From Novacetimonas pomaceti (GTDB lineage: Bacteria > Pseudomonadota > Alphaproteobacteria > Acetobacterales > Acetobacteraceae): a DNA stretch of 64,000 bases. Both the position numbers and the translations under genes were made by a program. Location: positions 32,583-96,582 of the forward strand of contig NZ_NOXG01000010.1 in the NCBI RefSeq assembly GCF_003207955.1, written 5' to 3'. A model generated the notes under the pieces. The model searched no databases and was not told the origin of the DNA. It saw only the letters and a list, made by a program, of their open reading frames with translations. Below are positions 25,252 to 34,339 of this stretch, in pieces (positions within the stretch are counted from its first letter, which is position 1; the number at the start of each line of letters is the position of its first letter).

Positions 25252-26160
25252 ATGACCGCCACCACGCCATTCACCCCCCTGTTTGACAGGCTGGTCATCA
25301 TCGGCCCCGGCCTGATCGGGTCCTCCATCCTGCGTCGTGCGCATGAGAATCGTGCCATAGCGCGCGAACTGGTGGCCAGCGACATCGACGCCGGCGTCTG
25401 CGCGCGCGTGCGCGAACTGGGCATCGCCGACCGGGTGGAGGCCGACCCCGCCCGCGCGGTGGTGGGCGCGGACTGCGTGATCCTGTGCGTGCCGGTCGGG
25501 GCGATCGGCGCGGTTGCGGCACAGGTCGTCCCCGCGATGAAACACGGCGCGATCCTGAGCGAGGTGGGATCGACCAAGGTATCGGTCATCAATGGCGTCC
25601 TGCCCGCGCTGGCATCGCGGCCGGACATCGCCTTCGTGCCCAGCCACCCGATGGCGGGCACGGAATATTCCGGCCCCGACGCCGGTTTCCCCAGCCTGTT
25701 TGAAAACCGCTGGTGCCTGCTGACCCCGCCGGAGGGAACGCCCCACGACGCGGTGGCGCGCATCACAGCACTGTGGCAGGCCATGGGGGCGCACATACGC
25801 ACCATGACGGCGGAACACCACGACCGGGTCTGCGCCATTGTCAGCCACCTGCCGCACCTGCTGGCCTTCACCATCTGCGGCACCGCCGATGACCTTGCGG
25901 GGGAAACACGCTCCGAAGTGCTGGATTTCGCGGCGTCGGGTTTCCGTGATTTCACCCGCATCGCGGCCTCGGACCCGACCATGTGGCGCGACATCTTCCT
26001 CAACAACCGCGAGGCGCTGCTGGAGATGCTGGATCGCTTCATGGCCGATGCGCACGCCATGGCCAAGGCCATCCGGGAGGGCGACGACACGGTCATCGTC
26101 AATCGCATCACCCGTGGCCGCGCCATCCGGCGCACCCTGATCGAAAACCGCCAAGCCTGA
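25252..26160 (+). CDS. tyrC: Prephenate/arogenate dehydrogenase
   Basis: A 302-residue NAD(P)-dependent dehydrogenase of tyrosine biosynthesis. The dinucleotide motif GPGLIG (18-23), the ILCVPVGAI strand end, and the catalytic segment SHPMAGTEYSG are the signatures of TyrA/TyrC enzymes; the all-alpha C-terminal domain contains SHLPHLLAF. There is no ACT or chorismate-mutase domain. It follows the HpnL-like gene by 73 bases and is followed closely (18 bases) by a double-hairpin repeat. Cofactor and substrate choice between prephenate and arogenate cannot be read here. Confidence 0.92.
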   Translation: MTATTPFTPLFDRLVIIGPGLIGSSILRRAHENRAIARELVASDIDAGVCARVRELGIADRVEADPARAVVGADCVILCVPVGAIGAVAAQVVPAMKHGAILSEVGSTKVSVINGVLPALASRPDIAFVPSHPMAGTEYSGPDAGFPSLFENRWCLLTPPEGTPHDAVARITALWQAMGAHIRTMTAEHHDRVCAIVSHLPHLLAFTICGTADDLAGETRSEVLDFAASGFRDFTRIAASDPTMWRDIFLNNREALLEMLDRFMADAHAMAKAIREGDDTVIVNRITRGRAIRRTLIENRQA

Positions 26161-26177
26161 CAAAACCCTGAAGTCAT

Positions 26178-26262
26178 AAAGGTTTTTGGTAAAGCTTTTT
26201 GCAAAAAGCTTTGAAGGACGTCGCCTTTTTGAAAAAAGGCGACACCCAGAAACTTTTATTTA
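26178..26262 (+). repeat. Double-hairpin intergenic repeat, copy 4
   Basis: Same orientation as copy 1. Outer arms are present, the first hairpin is intact with AAAGC/GCTTT ends, and the second hairpin reads GTCGCC/GGCGAC, a paired C-to-T and G-to-A change that keeps the stem: a compensatory substitution. It lies 18 bases after the dehydrogenase stop and 75 bases from the pyruvate kinase stop, between convergent genes. Confidence 0.9.
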
Positions 26263-26335
26263 TCAGGGGATTATTTTCAGACCCCTGAAGAAAACACCGG
26301 GCCAGACGCGCAATGGGCGCCCGGCCCGGCGGGGG

Positions 26336-27778
26336 TCATTTCACCCGCGCCACGCGCAGGGTATTGGTGCTGCCGGTCACGCCAAAGGGCAGGCCCGCCG
26401 CGATGACCACGGCATCCCCCACACCCGCGCACCGGCTCAGCGTCGCGGCCTCCAGCGCCTGATCGACCACGGTTTCGATGCCATAGACCGGCACCTCCTG
26501 CCCTGCCGACAGGGCGATGACCCCCCATGCGACACACAGGCGCCGCGCGATTTCATCGGTGGGGGTCAGGCCAATGATGGCGCAGTCAGGCCGTTCGCGT
26601 GAAATGCGCAGCGCCGTGCGCCCGCCCAGCGTGAAGGCCACGATGACCGGCGAATCCACCGAAATCGCCACCTGCCGGGTCGCCGCCGCGATCGCGTCGG
26701 CCACGCTGCTGTCGGCGGGGGGCGGGGTGGCGGCCTGCATCGTCAGGGTCCATCCCGCGTCGCCTTCGACGCTGCGCACGATGCGGTCCATGATCTCCAC
26801 CGCCGCGCGCGGATAATCGCCCACGGCGGTTTCCGCCGACAGCATGACCGCGTCCGCCCCGTCGAACACCGCCGTCGCCACGTCGGATGCCTCCGCGCGG
26901 GTGGGGGTCGGGGCATGGACCATGCTTTCGAGCATCTGCGTCGCCACGATCACGGGACGCCCCATGCGCCGCGCGACGCGGATGATGCGTTTCTGCGCGA
27001 CCGGCACCTGTTCGGGCGGCAGTTCCACCCCCAGGTCGCCGCGCGCGACCATCACGACATCCGACAGGGCCATGATTTCATCCAGGTTGTCGATCGCCTG
27101 GGGCTTTTCCAGCTTTGTCAGGATCCATGCCTGTCCCCCCACCAGTTCGCGCGCGTCGCGCACGTCCTGCGGGCGCTGGACAAAGGACAGGCCGACATAT
27201 TCCACCCCCAGTTCCAGCGCGAAGGCAAGGTCGCTGCGGTCCTTTCTGGTGATCGCGGGAATCGGCAGGACCACATCGGGGACATTCACCCCCTTGCGAT
27301 CCGACAGCACGCCGCCGATCACGACCTGCGTCAGGAGGTGGCCCGCCCCCTTTTCACGCACCACCAGCTTCAGCCGCCCGTCATCAAGCAGCAGGTTGCT
27401 GCCGGTCGCGGCGGATTCCACGATTTCGGGATGGGGCAGGTGGACCCGCGTCTCGTCCCCCGGCCGGTGATCGAGGTCGAGGCGGAACATCGCGCCGGGA
27501 CGCAGCGTGACGCTGCCCCCCGCGAAGGTGCCGATCCGCAGCTTTGGCCCCTGCAGGTCCGCAAGGATCGCCAGCGGACGCTGTATTTCAGCCTCCACCG
27601 CGCGGATGGTGGCATGCCGCTGCGCATGTTCGGCATGCAGCCCGTGGGAGAAGTTGAGGCGGAACACATCCACGCCGGCATCCGCCAGCGCGCGTATGAT
27701 CCCATAACTGGAAGTAGCCGGGCCCAGCGTCGCCACGATCTTGGTCCGTCGCTGGTTATGCGCGAATGAAGCGTCCAT
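26336..27778 (-). CDS. pyk: Pyruvate kinase
   Basis: A 480-residue enzyme converting phosphoenolpyruvate and ADP to pyruvate and ATP. The N-terminal KIVATLGPA and RLNFSHG segments, the active-site signature around ILTKLEKPQAIDNLDEI, the Mg-binding MVARGDLGVELP and the later MLESM and SAETAVGDYP stretches are all present, followed by the C-terminal allosteric domain. The ATG at 27778 is preceded by GAGGA and gives the normal N-terminus; the frame continues upstream to 27916 without family similarity. Confidence 0.97.
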   Translation of the reverse strand: MDASFAHNQRRTKIVATLGPATSSYGIIRALADAGVDVFRLNFSHGLHAEHAQRHATIRAVEAEIQRPLAILADLQGPKLRIGTFAGGSVTLRPGAMFRLDLDHRPGDETRVHLPHPEIVESAATGSNLLLDDGRLKLVVREKGAGHLLTQVVIGGVLSDRKGVNVPDVVLPIPAITRKDRSDLAFALELGVEYVGLSFVQRPQDVRDARELVGGQAWILTKLEKPQAIDNLDEIMALSDVVMVARGDLGVELPPEQVPVAQKRIIRVARRMGRPVIVATQMLESMVHAPTPTRAEASDVATAVFDGADAVMLSAETAVGDYPRAAVEIMDRIVRSVEGDAGWTLTMQAATPPPADSSVADAIAAATRQVAISVDSPVIVAFTLGGRTALRISRERPDCAIIGLTPTDEIARRLCVAWGVIALSAGQEVPVYGIETVVDQALEAATLSRCAGVGDAVVIAAGLPFGVTGSTNTLRVARVK

Positions 27779-27919
27779 CGGGAATCCTCTTTGCCGGACC
27801 GGACAAGCGCGAGGAAACATGCCGCGCGGCTCGACCCGGTCCCGGCCATTGCCTGAACCGGTATTCCCCGCGCATGCGACCGCAGGGAACACCCTGCCAT
27901 CGCGCGCGCCCAGCATCCG

Positions 27920-28984
27920 TCAGGACGGCGAGATGACTTCCTGTGGCAGCAGTCCCCACAGCGACTGTCGTTCCAGCCAGCCGGAATACTGCTTGACCGT
28001 TACCTGGCACCAGGTCGAACCGGCCTGGCACTGGCGCAACGTCCCCACAACGCCGGGTTTGAGCACCGCGACGACGGGCGACGCGGGATCAGCCTTCGCC
28101 CGCAGCATGATGGCCCCCGGAATGGCTGCCGCCTGCGCCGCGTCGGCCACGTGCCCGATGATGCGGCTGTCGGCGCGGCCGATGACATCCGTTTCCTTTT
28201 CAGACGGTTGCCCGGCCTGCCGCGCATCGCCCTGCACTGGCTGTCCCGGAATGACGAACGTGCGCGTCCCCACCAGGGTTGCCTGATGCACCCAGCCTTT
28301 CTGTCCGTCCGCGTCCTCCACCAGACGCCAGACATCGAATTCGCGTTCGATTTTCACCGGCAGCCCCCGGCGGTGGTACACCCACTCGATCGGGTAACGC
28401 TGCCCCGGCCCGGCACGCAGGTTCACCTCGTCCGCGCGGAATGCGGCAAAACGCGGCAGCGGCAGGCCCGTAACACTTCCCTTGTCCGGCGCGCCGGGGG
28501 GCACGCCCGGCGCGGGCGGCGCGGCGGCATTGCCACCCGTGGCCGCCGCGGCAGCCGCAGCCGTCGCGGCACCCGCGGCGACCGGCGCGGCGACGGCGGG
28601 ATGCGCATGGTGATGTGCGGGGGCGGCAGTGGAAGAGGCGGCATGTTCATGCTGATGGGCGGCACCCTTTGCCTTGTGCCCGGCATGGGCCTTCTTGCCC
28701 GATGCCGCCTTGCCTTGCGCCGCCTTTTCCGCCGCTTCGCCCTTGTGATGGTGGGCGCCGTGATGGTGGTGATGGGTGGTCGTGGCGGTCGCGCCCGTGC
28801 TGGCGGGCGTCGTGGCCGCCAGCGCCGCGCCGCCCTGCCAGAGGGGCATCAGCACGGCCGCCACGCATACGACGCCCCACAGATGACGCGATCGCCCCCC
28901 GATGAAGGGGACAACCCGTTTTCCCGCCATCCGCGCGGGGGGGGAAACATGCGGGGTGAAAACATGCCGCGTGCCTTGCGCCAT
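27920..28984 (-). CDS. Secreted SH3-domain protein with His/Ala-rich linker
   Basis: A 354-residue protein. A hydrophobic signal segment lies at about 35-57; then comes a low-complexity region (about 58-170) with runs of four or five histidines and long alanine tracts; then two bacterial SH3-like domains, the first with VNLRAGPGQRYPIEWVY and the second with MLRAKADPASPVVAVL. Proteins of this type with 'SH3 domain' are common in alphaproteobacteria and probably bind cell-wall or protein ligands in the periplasm. The histidine clusters could bind metal ions. It is divergent neither from nor coupled to pyk (140 bases apart). Confidence 0.75.
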   Translation of the reverse strand: MAQGTRHVFTPHVSPPARMAGKRVVPFIGGRSRHLWGVVCVAAVLMPLWQGGAALAATTPASTGATATTTHHHHHGAHHHKGEAAEKAAQGKAASGKKAHAGHKAKGAAHQHEHAASSTAAPAHHHAHPAVAAPVAAGAATAAAAAAATGGNAAAPPAPGVPPGAPDKGSVTGLPLPRFAAFRADEVNLRAGPGQRYPIEWVYHRRGLPVKIEREFDVWRLVEDADGQKGWVHQATLVGTRTFVIPGQPVQGDARQAGQPSEKETDVIGRADSRIIGHVADAAQAAAIPGAIMLRAKADPASPVVAVLKPGVVGTLRQCQAGSTWCQVTVKQYSGWLERQSLWGLLPQEVISPS

Positions 28985-29001
28985 CGCGTTCCTCAGTCCT
29001 T

Positions 29002-29415
29002 TTATAATGTGATGACCTGTCGCCCACGGGCGGCATCCAGAAATGTCGGCACCCCCGCGACACGCACCGATGGCAAAAGCGCGTCAGGGGCCAGATCACA
29101 TACCCTCAGTCCCGCCTCACACGCCAGCAGCCCGCATTCCAGTTCGACCACCGCGTCGCGCAGGGTCGCGAATGTCGCAACGCCGCGCGCGGCCATGTCG
29201 GCGTCCCGCCCCGAATCGCGCAGCCCGCGCCAGTCGCGCGCCAGGGCGTGAACCCCGCCCCCCGCCGCGAACAGCACGACCGAACGCCCCAGCGCAAGTG
29301 CCGAGGCCGCGAGGACAAGCGCATAATGTGCCCGTTCATACCCGCCGTCGAGCAGCAGGATCGCAAGATCGCCGTCCCCCACCCCCCCGTCATGCCCCGA
29401 TGCCGCGCCCGTCAC
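29002..29415 (-). CDS. DsrE/DsrF-like family protein
   Basis: A 137-residue protein with the DsrE-type alpha/beta layout: an N-terminal strand LAILLLDGGYERAHYAL, a glycine-rich LFAAGGGVHAL loop after the second strand, and LGLLACEAGLRVC-like cysteines (two in the segment CGLLACEAGLRVC). Its start overlaps the stop of the MoeB-like gene by four bases. A sulfur-relay role is plausible because the partner gene encodes an adenylyltransferase that activates sulfur carriers, but no catalytic cysteine can be assigned with certainty. Confidence 0.65.
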   Translation of the reverse strand: MTGAASGHDGGVGDGDLAILLLDGGYERAHYALVLAASALALGRSVVLFAAGGGVHALARDWRGLRDSGRDADMAARGVATFATLRDAVVELECGLLACEAGLRVCDLAPDALLPSVRVAGVPTFLDAARGRQVITL

Positions 29416-30245
29416 GATACGCCGCCCGCGTCATGGGCGCAGGCCGGGCCGTGCGTGTGGGCGCGATGCGCGGACAGGTCATGGATGGTGGCATGGGGGC
29501 CGCACAGGCGGCAATCCGGATCGGCGGGCAGGGTGATGGTATGGAACCGCATCGCCAGTGCATCCCATATCAGCAGCCTTCCCGACAGCCCCTCCCCGAT
29601 TCCAAGGATTTCCTTGAGCACTTCCGTCGCCTGCAACGTGCCCATCACGCCGGTCACGGCGCCGAACACGCCGGCTTCGGCGCAGGAGGGCACCATGCCC
29701 GCGGGCGGCGCGGACGGATACAGGCAGCGATAGCAGGGACCGCCCTCATGCGGACGGAAGGTCGAAAGCTGTCCCTCGAACCGCAGGACCGCGGCGGACA
29801 CCAGCGTCCGGCGTTCCAGCGCGCAGGCATCGGCCAGCAGGTAGCGGGTGGCGAAATTGTCGCATCCGTCGCACACGATGTCATGGGCGCGAACCAGTTC
29901 GCGCACGTTGTCAGGACCCAGCCGGATGTTATGACAATCGACCCTGACGCCCGGATTTATGGCCCGCATCGCCGCCGCCGCCGATTCGACTTTTGCATGG
30001 CCGACCCGCGCCGTTACATGGGCGATCTGGCGCTGCAGGTTCGACAGGTCCACCACGTCGTCATCAACCAGCCCGATGCGCCCCACCCCCGCCGCGGCAA
30101 GGTACAGCGCCAGCGGGGAGCCCAGTCCCCCTGCCCCGACAATGAGAACGCTGGCCCCGAGCAGGGCTTCCTGTCCCGTGCCGCCCACCTCCGGCAGGAG
30201 GATGTGCCGGGCATAGCGCTGTATCTCTTCTTCGGAAAAATCCAC
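29412..30245 (-). CDS. moeB: MoeB/ThiF-type adenylyltransferase
   Basis: A 277-residue E1-like enzyme. It has the ATP-binding GAGGLGSP motif (about 37-44), VDDDVVDLSNLQRQI with the conserved Asp and Arg, DGCDNFATRY, and two CxxC pairs (CYRC near 171 and CRLC near 253) for structural zinc. Such enzymes adenylate the C-terminal glycine of MoaD- or ThiS-like carriers. Whether it serves molybdopterin or thiamine synthesis is not shown by the neighbours, since no carrier gene is adjacent. The C-terminal tail is histidine-rich (HRAHTHGPACAH). Confidence 0.88.
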   Translation of the reverse strand: MDFSEEEIQRYARHILLPEVGGTGQEALLGASVLIVGAGGLGSPLALYLAAAGVGRIGLVDDDVVDLSNLQRQIAHVTARVGHAKVESAAAAMRAINPGVRVDCHNIRLGPDNVRELVRAHDIVCDGCDNFATRYLLADACALERRTLVSAAVLRFEGQLSTFRPHEGGPCYRCLYPSAPPAGMVPSCAEAGVFGAVTGVMGTLQATEVLKEILGIGEGLSGRLLIWDALAMRFHTITLPADPDCRLCGPHATIHDLSAHRAHTHGPACAHDAGGVS

Positions 30246-30408
30246 CCTTCATCCCCTGCCCGCTGTTATTGCAAAGCCTGCGGGCGCCGCGTTATTATCA
30301 CGTTTTCGTGATCCCATGAGCTTCATTTCATGAAACCAATGCATGCCGGATATGTTTCCCGTATAAGATGAATCATGTCACAAACCACACATGGGGGAAT
30401 ATAAAACA

Positions 30409-31032
30409 ATGTCTTCTCTTTCCCGCATGAAAATCCCGTTCTCGCTGTGCGAAATGCGGCGCCAGCAGGCACGCTGGATATGTGCCGGGACGTTTGCCGC
30501 GGCAACATCGCTGTATGCCGCGTCGCCGTTTGTCACATTGTGGTCGATCTCTTCCGCCATCCAGAGCCATGACATGCATGGGCTGGGGCAGACGCTGCGC
30601 TGGAATTCGGTGCGCGACAGCCTCAAGACACAGGCCATCGACGAACTGATCGGTGAAAAGCCGGCGGATGACGACCTGCCGGAATTCGGCTCGTCCTTTG
30701 CTTCCACCGCCGTGTCCAACGCCATCGACGTCCATGTGAACGAAGACAATCTCGGGGAAATCGTTGACCACCTTGTCCCGCAGGGGCAGGGCACAAACAC
30801 GGTTTCGCCCATCATGTTCCTGCAGCGGATGCATGCGCGTTTCGTCAAGCCGGGGCTGTTTGAAACCAGCATCGTCATGCCCGGCCATGAAAACGAAACG
30901 CCGCTGCGCCTTCAGATGCGCATCCATGCGTTCCAGTGGAAAATCCATCGCATCGACCTGCCGACGGCGCGCCAGCCGCTGATGGAGGCCTCCGCCACGC
31001 AGGCGCAGCCGCCCGCCATCACCCGGCACTGA
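30409..31032 (+). CDS. DUF2939 domain protein
   Basis: A 207-residue protein with an N-terminal membrane segment (about 20-42, including ASPFVTLWSISSAI) and the DUF2939 pattern of a short 'SPYW..' exit from the membrane followed by a charged domain with LRWNSVRDSLKTQ. Function of the family is unknown; it is probably anchored in the inner membrane with the domain in the periplasm. The ATG at 30409 has GGGGGA 11 bases upstream, better than the in-frame ATG at 30391. Confidence 0.7.
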   Translation: MSSLSRMKIPFSLCEMRRQQARWICAGTFAAATSLYAASPFVTLWSISSAIQSHDMHGLGQTLRWNSVRDSLKTQAIDELIGEKPADDDLPEFGSSFASTAVSNAIDVHVNEDNLGEIVDHLVPQGQGTNTVSPIMFLQRMHARFVKPGLFETSIVMPGHENETPLRLQMRIHAFQWKIHRIDLPTARQPLMEASATQAQPPAITRH

Positions 31033-31075
31033 CGTCCCCACCCGCCCCTTTCGCATGAACGCAGGCACGGGCCGG

Positions 31076-31095
31076 TCCCCACGGCGTCGTGGGGA
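31076..31095. terminator. Perfect hairpin between convergent genes
   Basis: TCCCCACG (31076-31083) and CGTGGGGA (31088-31095) pair completely around the loop GCGT, midway between the convergent DUF2939 and DUF3126 genes. There is no T-run on either side, so it is only a possible bidirectional terminator or pause site. Confidence 0.35.
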
Positions 31096-31110
31096 TGGCG
31101 CGTCGCGTGT

Positions 31111-31338
31111 TCAGCGCGCGGGGGGCAGGTCTTCCTCCAGAACCGTCATGTGCACGGCATAGGACACCTCGCCCTCGTCCTCGTCACGATGGATGGTGCC
31201 GACCACTTCGCCATTGACGGCCAGTTCGACCGACAGCCCCGCGCGCGGCGGCGCGTTGACGGTCAGGCCGGGCGATCCCAGCAGGCGGCGCAGGCAGGTC
31301 TGGAGGCGCGAGATCTCGGAAGTGGAAATGGCGGTCAT
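31111..31338 (-). CDS. DUF3126 family protein
   Basis: A 75-residue cytoplasmic protein matching the short alphaproteobacterial DUF3126 family (EISRLQTCLRRLLGSPGL, then VELAVNGEVVGTIHRDEDEGE). No function is known. The ATG at 31338, preceded by AGGAGAA, gives the family length; the open frame extends upstream to 31602 but this extra part has no similarity and lacks any start with a binding site. Confidence 0.85.
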   Translation of the reverse strand: MTAISTSEISRLQTCLRRLLGSPGLTVNAPPRAGLSVELAVNGEVVGTIHRDEDEGEVSYAVHMTVLEEDLPPAR

Positions 31339-31622
31339 CGTTCCTGTTCTCCTTGGCGGATGGCGTGTGGCGCGATCGCGAACCGGGGGCGGGATGGCCC
31401 ATGTGGAAAATCCTGGGGGGCGCGTCCCTGCCTGCCGGATCGGGTCCGGCGCCAGAGTGAATGCGAATAGTGAATGCGGATATTGCCGCACGCTATAGGC
31501 ACATGACGTGCCCCCCGCAACAGCCGCGTGCCCCCGATTTTCCCCATCCCTGCCCCGCGATCGCCACGAAGTCCCGGTCTTTTGCCACTTAAGGTTCATC
31601 AACAGCGCGATAGGAAAAAAGT

Positions 31623-32177
31623 TTGCGGATACGCTCCGTCACCCGTCTTGTGCTGCTGTGGCTGCTTCTGGCGCTCCCCATCGGGCTGACGGCGCTGGCG
31701 GCCAGCACCCAGCCCACGCCCGGCGCCCCGGTGGAGGCCACGCGCGTCCTGACGGCACGGGCGCTGGCCGCGCGGATCGCGGAAAACGGGGCGCGCAACA
31801 GCGTGGCGCAACTGGACCGGCAGCAGGCATGGCCCCATGTGATCCGCGCCGTATCCTCGGGGTGGGACGGGTGGATCGTGCTGGTGCCCGACCTGATCGC
31901 CAATACCGATAAAACCCACGTCACGGCGCTGCAGGGCGCGTTACGACGCGCAATCGTGCGCAACCCGCATGCCGTGCTGCAGGTCCTTGATCCCGGCAAC
32001 GGGCCGCTTCTGGGCGGGGGGGCGATCTGCGTGGACACCAGGATGCCGAAACGCTGGCGCACGGATGTCATCCGCGGCGTGCAGGGGGTGCATGACATCC
32101 ACCTCAACCACCAGGTCACCGACTGCCTGACGGCGCTTCACGCCCCGCTTACTGAAACGGCAGATAGCGGAAAGTGA
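31623..32177 (+). CDS. Hypothetical exported protein
   Basis: A 184-residue protein with a clear signal peptide (RLVLLWLLLALPIGLTALAA, about residues 8-27). The rest is a compact alpha/beta-looking domain with two cysteines (C136 and C168 approximately) that could form a disulfide. I do not recognise a family. The start is a TTG with AGGA 8-10 bases upstream. Its 3' end overlaps the end of the convergent porin gene by about 28 bases. Confidence 0.6.
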   Translation: MRIRSVTRLVLLWLLLALPIGLTALAASTQPTPGAPVEATRVLTARALAARIAENGARNSVAQLDRQQAWPHVIRAVSSGWDGWIVLVPDLIANTDKTHVTALQGALRRAIVRNPHAVLQVLDPGNGPLLGGGAICVDTRMPKRWRTDVIRGVQGVHDIHLNHQVTDCLTALHAPLTETADSGK

Positions 32178-34020
32178 CGTAAATCGTATTGCCGCCCGTG
32201 GTCGGGTCGACCGACCGGCCCGCCCCGTTATTGCCGCTGAAGGCGATCTTGTGGACGTAGGTGTACTGCACGCCGGTCATCACCGCGCCATAACGTCCCT
32301 GCAGCACATGCCACCATCCGCCCACCGTCATGTCGGCGATGGTGCGGGTCTGCGCGTTACATGTGCTCGACGTGATTTCCTCGATATTGCACGATTCGAG
32401 GTCGAGGTCGCTGACGCCGTATCCGTACTGCATGCCATCCAGCCCGCGATAGGTGCGGCGTCCCGCCGTCTCGATCCCGCCATACAGATACAGCAGCACG
32501 TTGTTGGTCGGATGGCCGATCAGGCCCAGGCTGCCGATCAGTTCGGGAATGGGCGCGGGCGTGCCGTCAGGCTTGAACGTGGCGTCCGAAATCATCGACG
32601 GGCCATATCGCCCGATGCCCTTGCCCGCCAGCACGTTGCCCGTGACCTGCAGGAATTTGGGAATGGCATGGACGGTGATGTCGCCCCCCACGCCGCCGGC
32701 GAACGATACGCGTTCACGGATCGAATTGCTGCCATAGGTCTTCGCCAGCGACTTGAACCACCGCGCCAGGCCATACACCTCGTAATGCGCGAGGCGGGTA
32801 TCCAGCGCGCCCTTGAGCACGATGTCCGGGGCCACGTCCATGCTGTATTTGGCGTTGGGGTTCAGCATGCCCGAACCGCTGTTGTTATACAGGATGTCGG
32901 TGCCGCCACGCATGCCCACGCCCGGTTCCAGCGTGCCGTCATTCAGCATGCCATCCGATTCGGCAAAGGCGACCTGCGGGGCCTCGAACGACAGGCCCAC
33001 CCACCATTTGCGCCCGAAATCCTTGATGAAGCGGATCTGGGGCACGCGGGTAAAGACGATGCCGGGGATCTGGTTGTTGTCGACCACCGGCGGCAGCTGC
33101 TCATGCCGCGACAGCAGCCCCTGCGTATAGCCTGTCGTCAGGCTCCACGCCTGCCCCGCAAGGACATGGAACCCCCATTTCGTATCGCTGAAGGTCATGT
33201 AGGCCTGACGGATACGCGGGGTATAGCTGTTGGTCTGGTAACTGTTGGCCGTGCCCGCCGCGCCGCCGAAATCGGTTTCGATATAGGCCGACAGCACCTG
33301 ATGGTCCGTCGGCGTTCCCTGCAGCAGCACGCTCAGTCGCGTCAGCTGCGCCGAGGGACGGTACTCGCCGGTATGGGCGTTGGGACTGTTGGCATAGGGG
33401 AAGCTGCCCCAGCTGGTCGCGGGGCCGCTGGTCAGGTTCTTGCTGCGGTAGATGTTGGAAAAGTCGATGAAGCCGCCCAGGCGCACCGACACGCCGCCAA
33501 TGCGGAACACCGGCGGCAGGCTGTCCACGCCCGTCTGCGTGATCGACAGCGGGCTGGAGGAATCCATGTTCAGCTGCGGCTGCTGCTGGTTGTCGTTGTC
33601 CTGTACGGATTCGTTGGCCTCCTCCGCCGCAGTCTGGGCATCGGGGGAAACCGCTGCCCCCCCGATCGACAGGTGCCGCAGGTCGGGCACGGCATGCGGG
33701 TCGATCGGATGCGACGACACCCCCGTCGCCCCCCCACCCGACAGCTGGTTCTGGCGCACGCCGTGGCTGATGGAGGCATGCATGCCGTTCCCCGGCGCAT
33801 GCGCGTGATGGGCCTCCAGCCGTTCGACCTTGGCCTCCAGCCGGCGCATCTCCTCGCGGATGGCCTGGATTTCCGCCAGGTCGTCCGCCCGGGCCGGCAG
33901 GGCGGCGCAGATCACGAGGACCCCCGGCAGCATCGCCCCCGCGCCACGCGCCAGCCGCCGCCACGCGCGCGCGTGGCGGCGGTCGCAGGCAGGGTCAGGC
34001 AGATTCCGCCAACAGCACAT
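32149..34020 (-). CDS. DcaP-like trimeric outer-membrane porin
   Basis: About 623 residues. After a signal sequence ending near PARADD comes a short coiled coil (ADDLAEIQAIREEMRRLEAK and following, rich in heptad leucines), a low-complexity linker with poly-Gln/Asn, and a long beta-rich part with aromatic-ended strands finishing in the C-terminal phenylalanine-containing TFRYLPFQ. Coiled coil plus barrel is the DcaP-type arrangement, used for uptake of small acids. The ATG at 34020 is used; TTG at 34053 and ATG at about 33933 (MLPGVLVICAALPARADD) are alternatives, the latter giving the most ordinary signal peptide. Confidence 0.8.
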   Translation of the reverse strand: MCCWRNLPDPACDRRHARAWRRLARGAGAMLPGVLVICAALPARADDLAEIQAIREEMRRLEAKVERLEAHHAHAPGNGMHASISHGVRQNQLSGGGATGVSSHPIDPHAVPDLRHLSIGGAAVSPDAQTAAEEANESVQDNDNQQQPQLNMDSSSPLSITQTGVDSLPPVFRIGGVSVRLGGFIDFSNIYRSKNLTSGPATSWGSFPYANSPNAHTGEYRPSAQLTRLSVLLQGTPTDHQVLSAYIETDFGGAAGTANSYQTNSYTPRIRQAYMTFSDTKWGFHVLAGQAWSLTTGYTQGLLSRHEQLPPVVDNNQIPGIVFTRVPQIRFIKDFGRKWWVGLSFEAPQVAFAESDGMLNDGTLEPGVGMRGGTDILYNNSGSGMLNPNAKYSMDVAPDIVLKGALDTRLAHYEVYGLARWFKSLAKTYGSNSIRERVSFAGGVGGDITVHAIPKFLQVTGNVLAGKGIGRYGPSMISDATFKPDGTPAPIPELIGSLGLIGHPTNNVLLYLYGGIETAGRRTYRGLDGMQYGYGVSDLDLESCNIEEITSSTCNAQTRTIADMTVGGWWHVLQGRYGAVMTGVQYTYVHKIAFSGNNGAGRSVDPTTGGNTIYVTFRYLPFQ

Positions 34021-34339
34021 CAGTCCGGCACGCAGTCCTTCAAGTAAATACAAAAGACATCATCGCATGTGTAACAACATCGCCCGACGGGCGGAGAGGT
34101 GGATCCGGCGCGCACCGCACGCTGGCACACAAGTATTTCATGTCACGATGATGTTTTTTCGCATACACTTTGTCGTAGCATGTCTCATCAATAAAAATTT
34201 GAAAAACAGATATTTGGTTATTATTTAATTCAGCAGCTTATATTCGCATGATTATATATATTTCGTAATATTTCTTCCTATATTCGTGGTCGCGCGTCCA
34301 TTTCGGGCACTGGATTTCACTGCATGGAAGCACGGCGGC
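34021..34339. other. AT-rich divergent intergenic region
   Basis: About 320 bases between the divergent porin and aquaporin genes, strikingly AT-rich between 34140 and 34290 compared with the surrounding genes. It must hold the promoters of both genes. No gene or hairpin of note is visible. Confidence 0.6.
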
